Shown: positions 44,463-53,927 of the stretch, piece after piece
Layout: each line of letters begins with the position of its first letter
Numbering within the stretch: the first letter of the stretch is position 1
Assembly (NCBI RefSeq): GCF_002153425.1
Contig: NZ_KZ119600.1
Location: forward strand, 62,001 to 126,000
From: Litchfieldia alkalitelluris
GTDB taxonomy: Bacteria > Bacillota > Bacilli > Bacillales > Salisediminibacteriaceae
DNA length: 64,000 nt
Direction: 5' to 3'
Program-made: the position numbers and the translations under genes
The notes under the pieces: generated by a model
Database searches by the model: none
The model's input: the letters and a program-made list of their open reading frames with translations, nothing else
What the model was told of the DNA's origin: nothing

Positions 44463-45443
44463 CTAGACTCTTCTATCTAGTAATCTCGTCATAATATCTA
44501 ATAGGATTGCTTTATGCTCACCGTCGGGCATTCTATTTAAGTGTTTCTTAGCCTTTTGCGTATATCTTTCAGCAAGGGCTTGTGCTTTTTCTACCCCGCG
44601 GTAGCGGCTGATCAGTTCAGAAATCTCAACCATGTCATCATCGGTTAAGGCTTCTTTTTTCTCCAGCAAAGGCATAAATGCACTTGCATTCTCTTGCATT
44701 GCATAGATCAATGGCAGGGTGTAAACACCTTGGCGAATGTCATTCATTACAGGTTTTCCAAGGGTAACTTGCTCCCCGTTATAATCTAGTATATCGTCCT
44801 TGATTTGAAAAGCCATACCAATATAGTGTCCCATATTCCAAGCATTCATCGCATCAGCACGCTTTGCACCACTTTCAATGGCACCAGAGTAGCAGCTGAT
44901 TGCGAAAAGCTGAGCTGTTTTACCAGCAACGCGAGATAAATAACTCTTTACACTAACACTTGGCTTAAAGCGTGAGTTTAACTGTGCCAATTCCCCACCA
45001 AGAATTTTTTCCATACTACGAGAGTTAAATTCAAGATGTGCGAGTGAAGTTGCATAACGGGAAAGGATATTAAAACAAATACAGAATAAATAGTCACCAG
45101 AATAAATAGCAAATTTATTGTCATATTGCGTGTGCAAAGTTGCGCGACCGTGACGTGTATCAGATTCATCAATGACATCATCGTGAACGAGTGTAGCCAT
45201 GTGCAAAGTCTCTAAAGCAGCAGCTACAGCAATACTCTTATCTTTATTATGCTCTGGACCAACTTGAGAGCATAGAAGGGAAAAGGCTGGACGAAGTAGC
45301 TTTCCTCCTGAATGCACAAGTTCCTTCAGCGTCGTTTCAACTTTTTTATCTCGAACACGAATATGTGACTCAATTAATTCAAGTACGGAAGCTAAATCAG
45401 CTTTTAAATTTGGGTGTGTATCCCACATTTGGTGTATACGCAT
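44463..45443 (-). CDS. Trans-polyprenyl diphosphate synthase, DmkB/HepT type
   Basis: The protein has 326 residues. The two aspartate-rich motifs HDDVIDESD and QIKDDILDY mark an all-trans polyprenyl synthase; the FARM region is HMATLVHDD. It would make the side chain for a demethylmenaquinone. As last gene of the ndh2-eetA-eetB operon it corresponds to DmkB of the Listeria EET locus, a second copy besides the usual hepS/hepT. The ATG follows AGAGGGAG. Confidence 0.88.
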   Translation of the reverse strand: MRIHQMWDTHPNLKADLASVLELIESHIRVRDKKVETTLKELVHSGGKLLRPAFSLLCSQVGPEHNKDKSIAVAAALETLHMATLVHDDVIDESDTRHGRATLHTQYDNKFAIYSGDYLFCICFNILSRYATSLAHLEFNSRSMEKILGGELAQLNSRFKPSVSVKSYLSRVAGKTAQLFAISCYSGAIESGAKRADAMNAWNMGHYIGMAFQIKDDILDYNGEQVTLGKPVMNDIRQGVYTLPLIYAMQENASAFMPLLEKKEALTDDDMVEISELISRYRGVEKAQALAERYTQKAKKHLNRMPDGEHKAILLDIMTRLLDRRV

Positions 45444-45464
45444 TGTACTCCCTCTTTCTACATC

Positions 45465-46007
45465 TTAATTGGGTTGTTCCCCTGATTCTCGTAAATATCT
45501 ATAGTAATGAAGTTTCTTTACATGGGTTAATAGGTAGTTTGCAGCAATACCAACAGCAATTCCTGACAAAACAGCTATAAAAGATAAGACTGGCAGATAG
45601 AGAAGGACGGTCCAAGTTTGAGCAATCCAACTAGCTACAAGCAGTTGTCCCACATTATGCAAGATGGCACCAGTTACACTAACTCCGATCATACTTACTC
45701 TAGAAGGACCTAGTTTGTGAACTGCCCACATACCGATGAAGCTTAGGACAGCGCCAGATGCACTGTACATAAACGTGGACATTGTACCTCCCAACAAGGA
45801 AGTTAATACAAGGCGTATTCCAACAACTTTGCCTGCATCCCTTGTAGACAAGGTATAGATGGCCATCACAGTGATGATATTTGCCAAACCAAGCTTGGCC
45901 CCAGGTGCAATGGCAAATGGAAACGGGATAGCCCTTTCCAATAGGCCAATAATGACGGCTTGAGAAGCCAATAAGGCAATGTATACGAGACGTTGGTTTT
46001 TTGTCAT
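45465..46007 (-). CDS. eetB: Gx-transporter / EetB-type membrane protein
   Basis: The protein has 180 residues with about five membrane helices. The signature PGAKLGLANIITVMAIY belongs to the Hpre_diP_synt_I (Gx transporter) family, related to ECF S-components. In Listeria the homologue EetB is part of the flavin-based EET locus. It lies between eetA and the prenyl synthase. The substrate is unknown; a link with the ECF module encoded on the other side is possible. Confidence 0.85.
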   Translation of the reverse strand: MTKNQRLVYIALLASQAVIIGLLERAIPFPFAIAPGAKLGLANIITVMAIYTLSTRDAGKVVGIRLVLTSLLGGTMSTFMYSASGAVLSFIGMWAVHKLGPSRVSMIGVSVTGAILHNVGQLLVASWIAQTWTVLLYLPVLSFIAVLSGIAVGIAANYLLTHVKKLHYYRYLRESGEQPN

Positions 46008-46035
46008 AATCTCTACTTCCTATCGTTAAAACCTA

Positions 46036-46458
46036 TTAATAGCTGATAATGATATCCTCAGTTTCTGAATTTCCTTGAACAGCTTTAATCTCTATAAAAA
46101 CACGGTGGTGCAAACAAATAATCGTTTGGCCTGGTCTTGAAATATAGTTAGTTAGTACACACACTTGGTCAGGACAGTCAGAAACCTTCATTCTAATTTG
46201 ATTATCTAGAATTTCAATTTGATGGCTGTCATGACATGGAATATCATCTAAATCTAAAATTTCATGTCCTATATTTCCAGTGAGTGTGACCTCTTTTATC
46301 ACCTTATTATCTACAGAAATAACAGCGATAAACTCTGAGTTATCTTCTGATATTCCTGCCTGCTGATAGCTGAAAACAGCAGAAGGTAGGAAAGATAATA
46401 GTAGAAGAGTGATAATAACCACCCAATCCCATCTTTTTACGATTTGAAAAAACGACAT
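46036..46458 (-). CDS. eetA: NusG domain II-containing protein, EetA type
   Basis: The protein has 140 residues. One N-terminal membrane helix (about 12-30) precedes a NusG_II domain with VSDCPDQVCVLTNYIS and GQTIICLHHRVFIEI. EetA is found with EetB in EET loci and is needed for electron export. It is co-directional with eetB, 28 bp away. Confidence 0.87.
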   Translation of the reverse strand: MSFFQIVKRWDWVVIITLLLLSFLPSAVFSYQQAGISEDNSEFIAVISVDNKVIKEVTLTGNIGHEILDLDDIPCHDSHQIEILDNQIRMKVSDCPDQVCVLTNYISRPGQTIICLHHRVFIEIKAVQGNSETEDIIISY

Positions 46459-46571
46459 ATCCTTCCTCCCTTCTTATGTTTTCAATAAATCCAACGGCTG
46501 GCCATTAAAACGAAGGAGGACCTTGCATTCTAATGGCAGCACTTGTTGGATATTTCACATACACAATAATA

Positions 46572-48485
46572 TTAAGAAGCTTTTTTCACTTTTTCTCCTG
46601 CACCAGCATTCGCGTGGTCAAAGTCAGTGTAAATTGCTCGCTCCTTACCGTACCACCAGTCGCCAACTTTTCTTTGTAGGAAAGGTACAACCCAGTAGTC
46701 TAGACCCATCGTACGACCAGATCCGTTCATTAGTGCAATGGAAGCAGGTAATACCCAAAGCTGTCCCCAGCCAAGCATTGCAGTTAATGTAAACATTGCG
46801 ATAAGTGCAGCACTTGCAGCACCAGCTAACCAAGTAAATAATCCAAATACGATGGCTAAACCAACACCGATTTCGACTAGTAACATGAATTTTTGCATGA
46901 ATACTGACATTTCAGGTGTAGGTACGGAAATTCTCATTGCCCACTCCATGAAGAAAGGCATTTCGCTTAAAATAGGTGAAGCCCATTCACTTGCATCAGC
47001 GGAAGCACTTGTCATTCCGTCCGGATGTAACCATTCGAATGGCATGTTCACTTGGTTTGTTGTTACCCAAGAATCGCTACCGAATCCTGTGAATAGTTGC
47101 GGTAAACTTGATAGACTAGCTGTAGCTTGTTCCCACTTTTCATAACCCCATACTTTTTTGGCCGATTCCACTAACCAGAAACCACCGACGAATAATCGTA
47201 ATGGGAGACTCCATAATACGTTCCCGAATCTAGTAGGCAAGCCGCGGAAGACATTACGCTTATCTTTCGTATGGAAAAACTCGTGTGCAACATATTGCCA
47301 CATATAATAGCCACTTCTTAGTCCGAAGAAGTAATATAAATTCACTAAGTGCTTTACAAGGTTGGATAGCCATCCACTTAAATGAATACCATTTAAGTCG
47401 GCAACTCCGTAACGGGCTCCGATAGATACCATAATCCCGTGATACTTACCTTTAAATTCAACCTTTTCTCCACCACTGATATCAGCAGCAATGTTTTTTG
47501 CAGCTGTAGCCGCAGTTTGTTCTGCCGCTTCAACGATCTGTGGTGTAGGTGTGTCAGGCTCTTCTTCGAAATAGGCAAGATCTCCTACCACATAAACATC
47601 TTCTAATCCTTCAGCCTCCATGTGTGCATTAACCTTTAGGCGTCCTGCACGTCCTCTCGTCATACCGTAATCTTCTGTATCTGAGTTAGCTTGAACACCA
47701 GCAGTCCAGATAAGTGTATGAGTTGGAATTACTTCACCAGATTTTAAGATAACGTGGTCAGCATTTACTTCAATGATTGGTGACTTCTTAAGTACTTCTA
47801 CACCTTTTTTCACTAAATATGCTTCTGCTTTGTTTGCATCTTTGCGGTCAAGCATATTTAAGATCGTTGGTGCAGCCTCAATTACTTGTAAAGTGATTTC
47901 ACTTTCATCAATTTTATTGTCTTTTGCTAGTCTTTCTTTCCATTCAACTAGCTCACCTACCATTTCAATTCCTGTAAAACCTGAGCCGCAAACGCTGAAC
48001 GTAAGCATTGCTTTTCTTGTGTCTTCGTCATGAATTGTAGCGGCTTTACGAACAGTTGATTCAATATGGTGACGCAATCTGATCGCATCTTCCATGGACC
48101 AAAGTGTAAATCCATGCTCTTCAACACCTGGAGTTCCAAAATCATTTGGCTCTCCACCCATTCCTAAAATTAAGTAATCAAAATCAAATTCTGCATGTTC
48201 TGTAACAACGCGCTTCTTCTTGTGATCCACATGTGTCACATTGTCTGTGATTAGTTTCACTTTTGTTCTGTTAAATAAGCGACGTAAGTCTAGTTGAACA
48301 GCATCAGGTTCAACACGGTGTGCTGCAACTTCGTGTAATTCTGTCATCATTGTGTGATAAGAATGACGGTCTATTAATGTAATAGAAACGGACTCATCTT
48401 TCTTGTATTGCTTTGCTAACATTTTTGCTGCATGAACACCAGCATAGCCAGCACCAACAATGACAATGTTTTTCTTTTCTGCCAT
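46572..48485 (-). CDS. ndh2: Type II NADH dehydrogenase with DoxX-like membrane tail (EET Ndh2)
   Basis: The protein has 637 residues. The first 400 are an NDH-2 core: FAD site IVIVGAGYAGVHAAKML, HSYHTMMTELHEVAA, a second nucleotide fold CGSGFTGIEMVGELVEW, and DVYVVGDLAYF. The last 200 add about five membrane helices of DoxX type (VEIGVGLAIVFGLFTWLAGA), the mark of EET-specific Ndh2 enzymes. It would pass electrons from NADH to demethylmenaquinone. The ATG follows AAAAGGAG. It is first gene of the minus-strand operon. Confidence 0.92.
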   Translation of the reverse strand: MAEKKNIVIVGAGYAGVHAAKMLAKQYKKDESVSITLIDRHSYHTMMTELHEVAAHRVEPDAVQLDLRRLFNRTKVKLITDNVTHVDHKKKRVVTEHAEFDFDYLILGMGGEPNDFGTPGVEEHGFTLWSMEDAIRLRHHIESTVRKAATIHDEDTRKAMLTFSVCGSGFTGIEMVGELVEWKERLAKDNKIDESEITLQVIEAAPTILNMLDRKDANKAEAYLVKKGVEVLKKSPIIEVNADHVILKSGEVIPTHTLIWTAGVQANSDTEDYGMTRGRAGRLKVNAHMEAEGLEDVYVVGDLAYFEEEPDTPTPQIVEAAEQTAATAAKNIAADISGGEKVEFKGKYHGIMVSIGARYGVADLNGIHLSGWLSNLVKHLVNLYYFFGLRSGYYMWQYVAHEFFHTKDKRNVFRGLPTRFGNVLWSLPLRLFVGGFWLVESAKKVWGYEKWEQATASLSSLPQLFTGFGSDSWVTTNQVNMPFEWLHPDGMTSASADASEWASPILSEMPFFMEWAMRISVPTPEMSVFMQKFMLLVEIGVGLAIVFGLFTWLAGAASAALIAMFTLTAMLGWGQLWVLPASIALMNGSGRTMGLDYWVVPFLQRKVGDWWYGKERAIYTDFDHANAGAGEKVKKAS

Positions 48486-48754
48486 TTGTATTTCACTCCT
48501 TTTAGAGATTAGTAACTTTATAGTTGATTTTCTTTTGTGAAATCATGAACATGTTACTATGAAATTTTACAACTTTTTATCAAGTAATGTCTATGAAGTT
48601 CACGGAATAGTAACAAATTTTTAGTGATAAAAAGTTCATAATAATAACATATTTCCAAAGTTAACTCTAGAACTTACACTCATATCAATCTTTCTCGCAT
48701 ATTTACTAGGTTTATAGAGGTTTTCCCTATATAGACACCTTTTATATGTGGTGT

Positions 48755-48787
48755 TATACTAACTCTGAATCTGTGATGTTTTTCACA
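48755..48787 (+). promoter_or_regulatory. Promoter element and perfect TGTGA-N6-TCACA site before apbE
   Basis: TATACT (48755-48760) is followed by TGTGA-TGTTTT-TCACA at 48772-48787, a perfect Crp/Fnr-type dyad that also partly fits Rex. If the start is near 48821, the site sits at -41.5; if TATACT is used, it is at the start. The 362-bp ndh2-apbE gap holds nothing else I can name. Confidence 0.65.
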
Positions 48788-48847
48788 ATGTAACAATGTA
48801 ATTATGAATGATATGTATGTTTTATATAAGGAAGGAGTTTGCGCATC

Positions 48848-49888
48848 ATGAAAAAAAGAGTGTGTTTAAGTTTCATTATAGTAGTGATAATTCTAACGGG
48901 GTGTCTATCGTCCAGTGCAGAAGAGATGAAGAATAATCCTCACCGTGAGACAGAGATATTGATGGGTACAGTAGTAACTTTAAGGATTTACGATAATGAC
49001 AAAGAGTATGTAATGGAAGAGGCATTTGAAAGAATCAGAGTGCTTGAAGATGTTATGTCAGTGAACGTTGAGGGATCTGAGATTGATAGAATTAATCAGG
49101 CTGCTGGTATAGAACCAGTGGAAGTCTCAGATAAAGTATTTAAGCTCATTCAAGATGGCGTTTACTACGGTGCAGATACAGATGGGATTTTTGATATTAC
49201 CATAGGGCCCCTTACTTCTTTATGGCAAATTGGATCAGATGAAGCAAGGAAGCCTTCACAAGATGAACTCGATGAAGTTCTTCCATTAATAGACTATGAA
49301 AAAATAGTACTAGATGAAGAGAATCAGACTGTATTTTTACAAGAAGCAGGAATGAGGCTTGACACAGGGGGAATAGCGAAAGGATATATCGCAGATCTAT
49401 TAGTTGATTTATTCATGGAGAAGGAAGTCGAATCTGCCATTATTGACCTAGGTGGCGATATTTATGTTATCGGTGAAAACCCGTCAGGAAGAGAATTTAC
49501 TATTGGGATACAAGACCCATTAACAACTAGGGGACAATCACTAGGGAATATTCAAGTGAAGGATAAATCGATCGTTACTTCAGGAATTTATGAGCGTTTT
49601 ATAGAGGTGGACGGAGTGGAATATCATCATATATTAGATCCATATACAGGTTATCCGATCATGAATGAATTAGCTGGTGTAACAATTATTTCGGAAAACA
49701 CCATTGATGGAGATGCATTATCCACAGCAGTTTTCGCAAAAGGTCTGCTAGATGGGTTGGAATATGTAGAGGAATTGGAAGGTGTAGATGCTATCTTCGT
49801 AACTCGCGATAATGAAGTGTATATTTCGTCAGGCATCACAGGTCAGTTTGAATTAACGAATGATGCGTTCAACATAATAGGAAACTAG
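48848..49888 (+). CDS. apbE: FAD:protein FMN transferase ApbE/FmnB
   Basis: The protein has 346 residues. A lipobox LTGCL makes it an exported lipoprotein. MGTVVTLRIYD, LDTGGIAKGYIAD, IDLGGDIYVIG and HHILDPYTGYP are the ApbE signatures. It links FMN to Thr/Ser of exported proteins; in EET loci (FmnB) the target is the lipoprotein PplA. ATG at 48848 is set by GAAGGAG ten bases upstream. It leads the plus-strand half of the EET locus. Confidence 0.95.
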   Translation: MKKRVCLSFIIVVIILTGCLSSSAEEMKNNPHRETEILMGTVVTLRIYDNDKEYVMEEAFERIRVLEDVMSVNVEGSEIDRINQAAGIEPVEVSDKVFKLIQDGVYYGADTDGIFDITIGPLTSLWQIGSDEARKPSQDELDEVLPLIDYEKIVLDEENQTVFLQEAGMRLDTGGIAKGYIADLLVDLFMEKEVESAIIDLGGDIYVIGENPSGREFTIGIQDPLTTRGQSLGNIQVKDKSIVTSGIYERFIEVDGVEYHHILDPYTGYPIMNELAGVTIISENTIDGDALSTAVFAKGLLDGLEYVEELEGVDAIFVTRDNEVYISSGITGQFELTNDAFNIIGN

Positions 49889-49912
49889 TAAGTGCTGGAA
49901 GGAGGAAGGATC

Positions 49913-50854
49913 ATGTCATTCTCAACGTTTTTGAAGCTTGTGGAAATCCAAACAAAAATAGCAAGTGTATTCCCATTTTTAGTAGGCTCTTTATTCGTCT
50001 ATTACCGCTACGATACGTTTAACTTATTGACGACCTTTATATTCTTTTGTTCCATGTTGTTATTCGACTTAACGACAACGGCAATCAATAATTATATGGA
50101 TTATCGAAAAGCAACTACGGACACATATAGAAGAGAAAGAAATATTATTGGACAGAAGCAAATTCCTGAATGGCTAGTAATTACAACAATCTTAAGCTTA
50201 TTGGTGGTCGCAACAGGTCTAGGATTGTGGCTAGTAGCTTTAACCGATCTAATCGTATTATTTATCGGTATGGCTTGCTTTGCTATCGGTATTTTATATA
50301 CATTTGGCCCGATTCCATTATCGCGCATGCCACTTGGTGAGGCGTTTTCTGGTGGAGCGATGGGCTTTGGAATTATCTTTTTAGTCGTCTATGTTAACGC
50401 TTATGATCAAGGGATTGCACAGTTTATATGGGAAGGACAGCAGATTAGTTTTTACGCCAATATTGTCTTACTGTTTGAGATCGCATTAATATCGATCCCT
50501 AGCATGCTGACCATTGCTAATTTGATGCTGGCAAATAACATCTGTGATCTAGAAGAGGATATTGCTAACCATCGCTTCACATTGCCATACTATTTAGGGA
50601 AACGCTGGTCACTAGTGCTATTTAACTTCTTATATGTCGTTTCATTCTTATCAATTGTTGCGGCAGTGGTATTGAATATTCTTCCTCCAGTTATGTTACT
50701 ATCGTTATTCATTATTTATCCTGTTTACTCATTAGTGCGTAAATTTAATGCGAAACAGGTGAAGTCAGAAACCTTTGAAGTTGCGGTGAAAAACTTAGTC
50801 CTAGTCAATGGATCAAGCGTCGCCCTACTCATCGTATCCGTGTTGATTTTTTAG
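49913..50854 (+). CDS. UbiA-family DHNA polyprenyltransferase, DmkA/MenA-like
   Basis: The protein has 313 residues with eight to nine membrane helices. The first Asp-rich motif appears as NNYMDYRKATTD, the second as NNICDLEEDI. It would join DHNA to the polyprenyl chain to form demethylmenaquinone. In the EET locus it is DmkA, a paralogue of the housekeeping MenA. ATG at 49913 follows GGAGGAAGG. The gap from apbE is 24 bp. Confidence 0.9.
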   Translation: MSFSTFLKLVEIQTKIASVFPFLVGSLFVYYRYDTFNLLTTFIFFCSMLLFDLTTTAINNYMDYRKATTDTYRRERNIIGQKQIPEWLVITTILSLLVVATGLGLWLVALTDLIVLFIGMACFAIGILYTFGPIPLSRMPLGEAFSGGAMGFGIIFLVVYVNAYDQGIAQFIWEGQQISFYANIVLLFEIALISIPSMLTIANLMLANNICDLEEDIANHRFTLPYYLGKRWSLVLFNFLYVVSFLSIVAAVVLNILPPVMLLSLFIIYPVYSLVRKFNAKQVKSETFEVAVKNLVLVNGSSVALLIVSVLIF

Positions 50855-50888
50855 GCTAAGTGAAAAATGTAATCGTAGAGTTGGAGTT

Positions 50889-50943
50889 CGCTACAGTCCA
50901 CTCGCTTTCCGCGGGCGGCTGGTAAGCCTCCTCGATGCTTTGC
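50889..50943. repeat. Bacillaceae intergenic repeat (CTCGCTTTCCGCGGG type)
   Basis: The stretch around ACTCGCTTTCCGCGGGCGGC and AAGCCTCCTCG looks like a repeat that I recall as common between genes of Bacillaceae. A shorter piece, ACTCGCTTTCCG, is at 10138-10149. Confidence 0.5.
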
Positions 50944-51002
50944 AAAAAATCAACATCACAGTTTAACAGAACCATTTTCAAATAAGGAAGAGGGTTAAAA
51001 AG

Positions 51003-51812
51003 ATGGGAACACCGATTTTACAAGTTGAGAATCTTTCCTTCCAATATGATAAAAGGACAGCTCATACATTATCCAATGTCTCTTTTACGGCCCAACAAGG
51101 GGAATGGCTCGGAATTGTTGGTAACAATGGATCTGGAAAATCAACGTTAGCCAAACTCCTTGTTGGCCTCTTACAGCCTGAGGAGGGACAAATTCACATC
51201 AATGGAATGAAAGTGAACCAAGAGAACATCTGGAAAGTCAGGAGTAAAATCGGATTAGTGTTCCAAAACCCGGACAACCAGTTCATCGGGACAACAGTGG
51301 AAGACGATGTGGCTTTCGGGTTAGAGAATTTAAATATGCCTTATGAGGACATGAAAGCAAGGGTAGATGAAGCCCTCAGTTTAGTTGGAATGACCGACTT
51401 TAGATATTATGATCCTTCCAATCTATCAGGTGGTCAAAAACAGCGGGTAGCAATTGCAGGAATCCTTGCATTAAAGCCCTCTATCCTTATTCTTGATGAG
51501 GCATTTGTCATGCTTGATCCAAAGAGCAGAAGAGAACTACTAGCAACGTTAAAAAAACTGAAGCAGGACGAAAATATCACGATTATATCTATTACTCATG
51601 ATATGAATGAGGCAGTGGATGCAGATCGAATTATTGTTTTAAAGGCAGGGAAGATTGTCAATAGTGGTACTCCAAGTGAGGTTTTCCATGAAGAACAAGA
51701 GCTGGAACCACCTTTTGCAGAACAGTTAAGAAGATTATTACAGGAGCGAAACGCAAAAGTTCCTCCTGAATTCATGACAGAACAAGAATTGGTGCGATGG
51801 CTATGCAAGTAA
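51003..51812 (+). CDS. ecfA1: ECF transporter ATPase EcfA1
   Basis: The protein has 269 residues. Walker A VGNNGSGKST, Q-loop FQNPDNQFIG, signature LSGGQKQRVAIAGIL and Walker B ILILDEAFVMLDP (with FVM in place of the usual TSM) are clear. The pairing with a second ATPase and EcfT makes an energy-coupling module for vitamin or flavin uptake. In EET loci it is thought to serve flavin handling with an S-component. It overlaps ecfA2 by 16 bp. Confidence 0.92.
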   Translation: MGTPILQVENLSFQYDKRTAHTLSNVSFTAQQGEWLGIVGNNGSGKSTLAKLLVGLLQPEEGQIHINGMKVNQENIWKVRSKIGLVFQNPDNQFIGTTVEDDVAFGLENLNMPYEDMKARVDEALSLVGMTDFRYYDPSNLSGGQKQRVAIAGILALKPSILILDEAFVMLDPKSRRELLATLKKLKQDENITIISITHDMNEAVDADRIIVLKAGKIVNSGTPSEVFHEEQELEPPFAEQLRRLLQERNAKVPPEFMTEQELVRWLCK

Positions 51813-52666
51813 AACTGTCAGGAGTGAAAGCAGACTATCAATTAGGACCTATACGGAGTCCGTTAGTTCTCAATGGTGTGGATTTAACGTTATCTTCAGG
51901 CTCACTTACAGCAGTGGTGGGACATACTGGTGCGGGGAAATCAAGCTTGTTAAAAATGCTAAATGGCTTACTTCTTCCTACTGAAGGGGAAGTGCAGGTA
52001 GGGGACGCTACGATTAAACCAAATCATTCTAAAAAGGCATTAAAGGAGATACGAAAAAAAGTGGGAATGGTCTTTCAATTCCCAGAATCTCAACTTTTTG
52101 CGGAAACAGTGGAAAAAGACATTTCCTTTGGCCCTCTCAACTTCGGTTTTTCCCGAGATGAAGTCTTGAAGCGGGCATACGAGGCTGCCATGCAAGTGGG
52201 TATCGATCCTGAAGGTGGAATGATGGAGAAGTCCCCGTTTACTTTATCTGGAGGACAGAAAAGGCGAGTGGCTATTGCAGGAATCCTGGCCATGGATCCT
52301 GACATTCTTGTTTTAGATGAGCCAGGGGCTGGACTTGATCCAGCTGGAAAAAAAGAGATTTTAACACTCATACAATCCTGGCATAAAACAAGGAATTTAA
52401 CGACTATCTTAGTCACGCATGACATGGAAGATGTGGTTCGATACGCAGACAATGTAGTCGTAATGGAAAAGGGTAAAGTAGTGATGCACGATACAGTATA
52501 TAACGTTTTTGCGGACGTTGAGAAACTCGCAGAATGGCATTTGGACCTTCCCGATGCAAGAAGGCTCCAATTAAAAATTGAGCATGAAACAGGTAAGCAG
52601 CTACCAGGTGTTTGCTTAACGCCGGAAGAACTGGCAGATGCTTTAATAGAGGTGGGATTAGTGTGA
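51797..52666 (+). CDS. ecfA2: ECF transporter ATPase EcfA2
   Basis: The protein has 289 residues. Walker A VGHTGAGKSS, Q-loop FQFPESQLFAETV, signature LSGGQKRRVAIAGIL and Walker B ILVLDEPGAGLDP are present. ATG at 51797 or 51803 both work. It overlaps ecfT by 4 bp. A second ecfA copy is usual in the ribosomal protein cluster of Bacillus; this set is separate and dedicated to the EET locus (inference). Confidence 0.92.
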   Translation: MAMQVKLSGVKADYQLGPIRSPLVLNGVDLTLSSGSLTAVVGHTGAGKSSLLKMLNGLLLPTEGEVQVGDATIKPNHSKKALKEIRKKVGMVFQFPESQLFAETVEKDISFGPLNFGFSRDEVLKRAYEAAMQVGIDPEGGMMEKSPFTLSGGQKRRVAIAGILAMDPDILVLDEPGAGLDPAGKKEILTLIQSWHKTRNLTTILVTHDMEDVVRYADNVVVMEKGKVVMHDTVYNVFADVEKLAEWHLDLPDARRLQLKIEHETGKQLPGVCLTPEELADALIEVGLV

Positions 52667-53454
52667 ATAAGCTAATATTAGGACGCTATTTCCCTGGGGA
52701 ATCCGTGTTACATTACATGGATCCAAGGGCAAAGCTCCTAGCTGGATTCATTTTTATATTTATCGTTTTCTTGGCGAGTAATTGGCAGACATTAGCTCTT
52801 CTCACTAGCTTCACCTTTTTTGTGATGTGTCTATCAGGTGTCTCCTTCAAAGTATATCTCCGCGGAGTCAGGCCATTAATTTGGCTCATTTTGTTTACTG
52901 TTTTTCTGCAAGTCTTATTTCGCTCTGGAGGAACGGTTTATTTTGATTGGGGCCCAATAACCATCTCTCACAATGGCATCATTAACGGTGTATATATCTT
53001 TTTCAGGTTCGTATTAATTATCTTTTTTACAACTGTGATTACTTTGACTACGAAGCCAATTGAGTTGACGGACGGCATCTACTTTTTACTGAGTCCCCTT
53101 GAAAAACTAAAGGTTCCTGTTGATGAAATAGCATTAATGCTATCCATATCCTTAAGGTTCATTCCAAACCTGTTGGACGAAACACAAAAGGTCATGGATG
53201 CGCAGCGAGCTAGGGGAACGGAATTCGGGGAGGGTTCCTTACTAAAACAAATGAAAACACTAGTCCCCATCTTTCTGCCGTTATATGAGAGTTCCCTCAA
53301 TCGGGCAGAGGATATGGCCAATGTGATGGAGGTTAGGGGATATCAGTCTGGACTGACAAGATCCAACTTTCGCAGACTAACTTGGCACACCAAGGACACA
53401 CTTGCACTAGTGACGATGGCCCTTCTTACATTGGGACTGCTCCTTTTACAGTAG
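52663..53454 (+). CDS. ecfT: ECF transporter transmembrane component EcfT
   Basis: The protein has 263 residues with about five membrane helices. The coupling motif AQRARGTEF and the helix around VMEVRGY correspond to the two Ala-Arg-Gly motifs of EcfT. GTG at 52663 overlaps the ecfA2 stop and follows AGAGGTGG. A strong terminator follows. Confidence 0.92.
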   Translation: MNKLILGRYFPGESVLHYMDPRAKLLAGFIFIFIVFLASNWQTLALLTSFTFFVMCLSGVSFKVYLRGVRPLIWLILFTVFLQVLFRSGGTVYFDWGPITISHNGIINGVYIFFRFVLIIFFTTVITLTTKPIELTDGIYFLLSPLEKLKVPVDEIALMLSISLRFIPNLLDETQKVMDAQRARGTEFGEGSLLKQMKTLVPIFLPLYESSLNRAEDMANVMEVRGYQSGLTRSNFRRLTWHTKDTLALVTMALLTLGLLLLQ

Positions 53455-53545
53455 GTAAGGATAGTGTTTTAGTATATAAAAGCAAAACTTCTAGTAGAAT
53501 ATGTAGTTTCGTTCGTGAGGAGAAAATTCAAATATGACCGTAATT

Positions 53546-53584
53546 CCTAGTCCAATAAGATATCTACTTGGACTAGGTTTTTTT
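53546..53584 (+). terminator. Terminator of the apbE-ecfT operon
   Basis: CCTAGTCCAA pairs perfectly with TTGGACTAGG, followed by TTTTTTT. The rest of 53455-53893 holds no gene that I see. Confidence 0.9.
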
Positions 53585-53893
53585 ATTGATTCAACGAGGT
53601 TTTTCCTTAATTTAGTCTTAAATTGGCTCCCGAATTTTCTTACTAAAAATAACAGACTAATGACTATTATTCAATAATTATTTTGTATTTAAAGTAGTTG
53701 CTATTTGTCTATCTGAAATGAGTTCAATTAGGCGGAAACTAATTAACCAGTAAAGATACATGTAAAAGAACCAACTATATAGGAGTAGTCGGTTCGTTAG
53801 GGTTAAATATAATTATTTCATCTTCAACTAACTCCCTCGTTACTTTAAGTGTAACTATTCACAATAAATGAAACAGTGGCCAACCCCTCTACA

Positions 53894-53927
53894 CAAAAAA
53901 GACTAACCCCGCTTTGAGGATAGTCTA
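53894..53927 (-). terminator. Terminator at the end of the fic gene
   Basis: On the minus strand AGACTATCC pairs with GGTTAGTCT (imperfect), followed by TTTTTT. It overlaps the fic stop. Confidence 0.6.
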
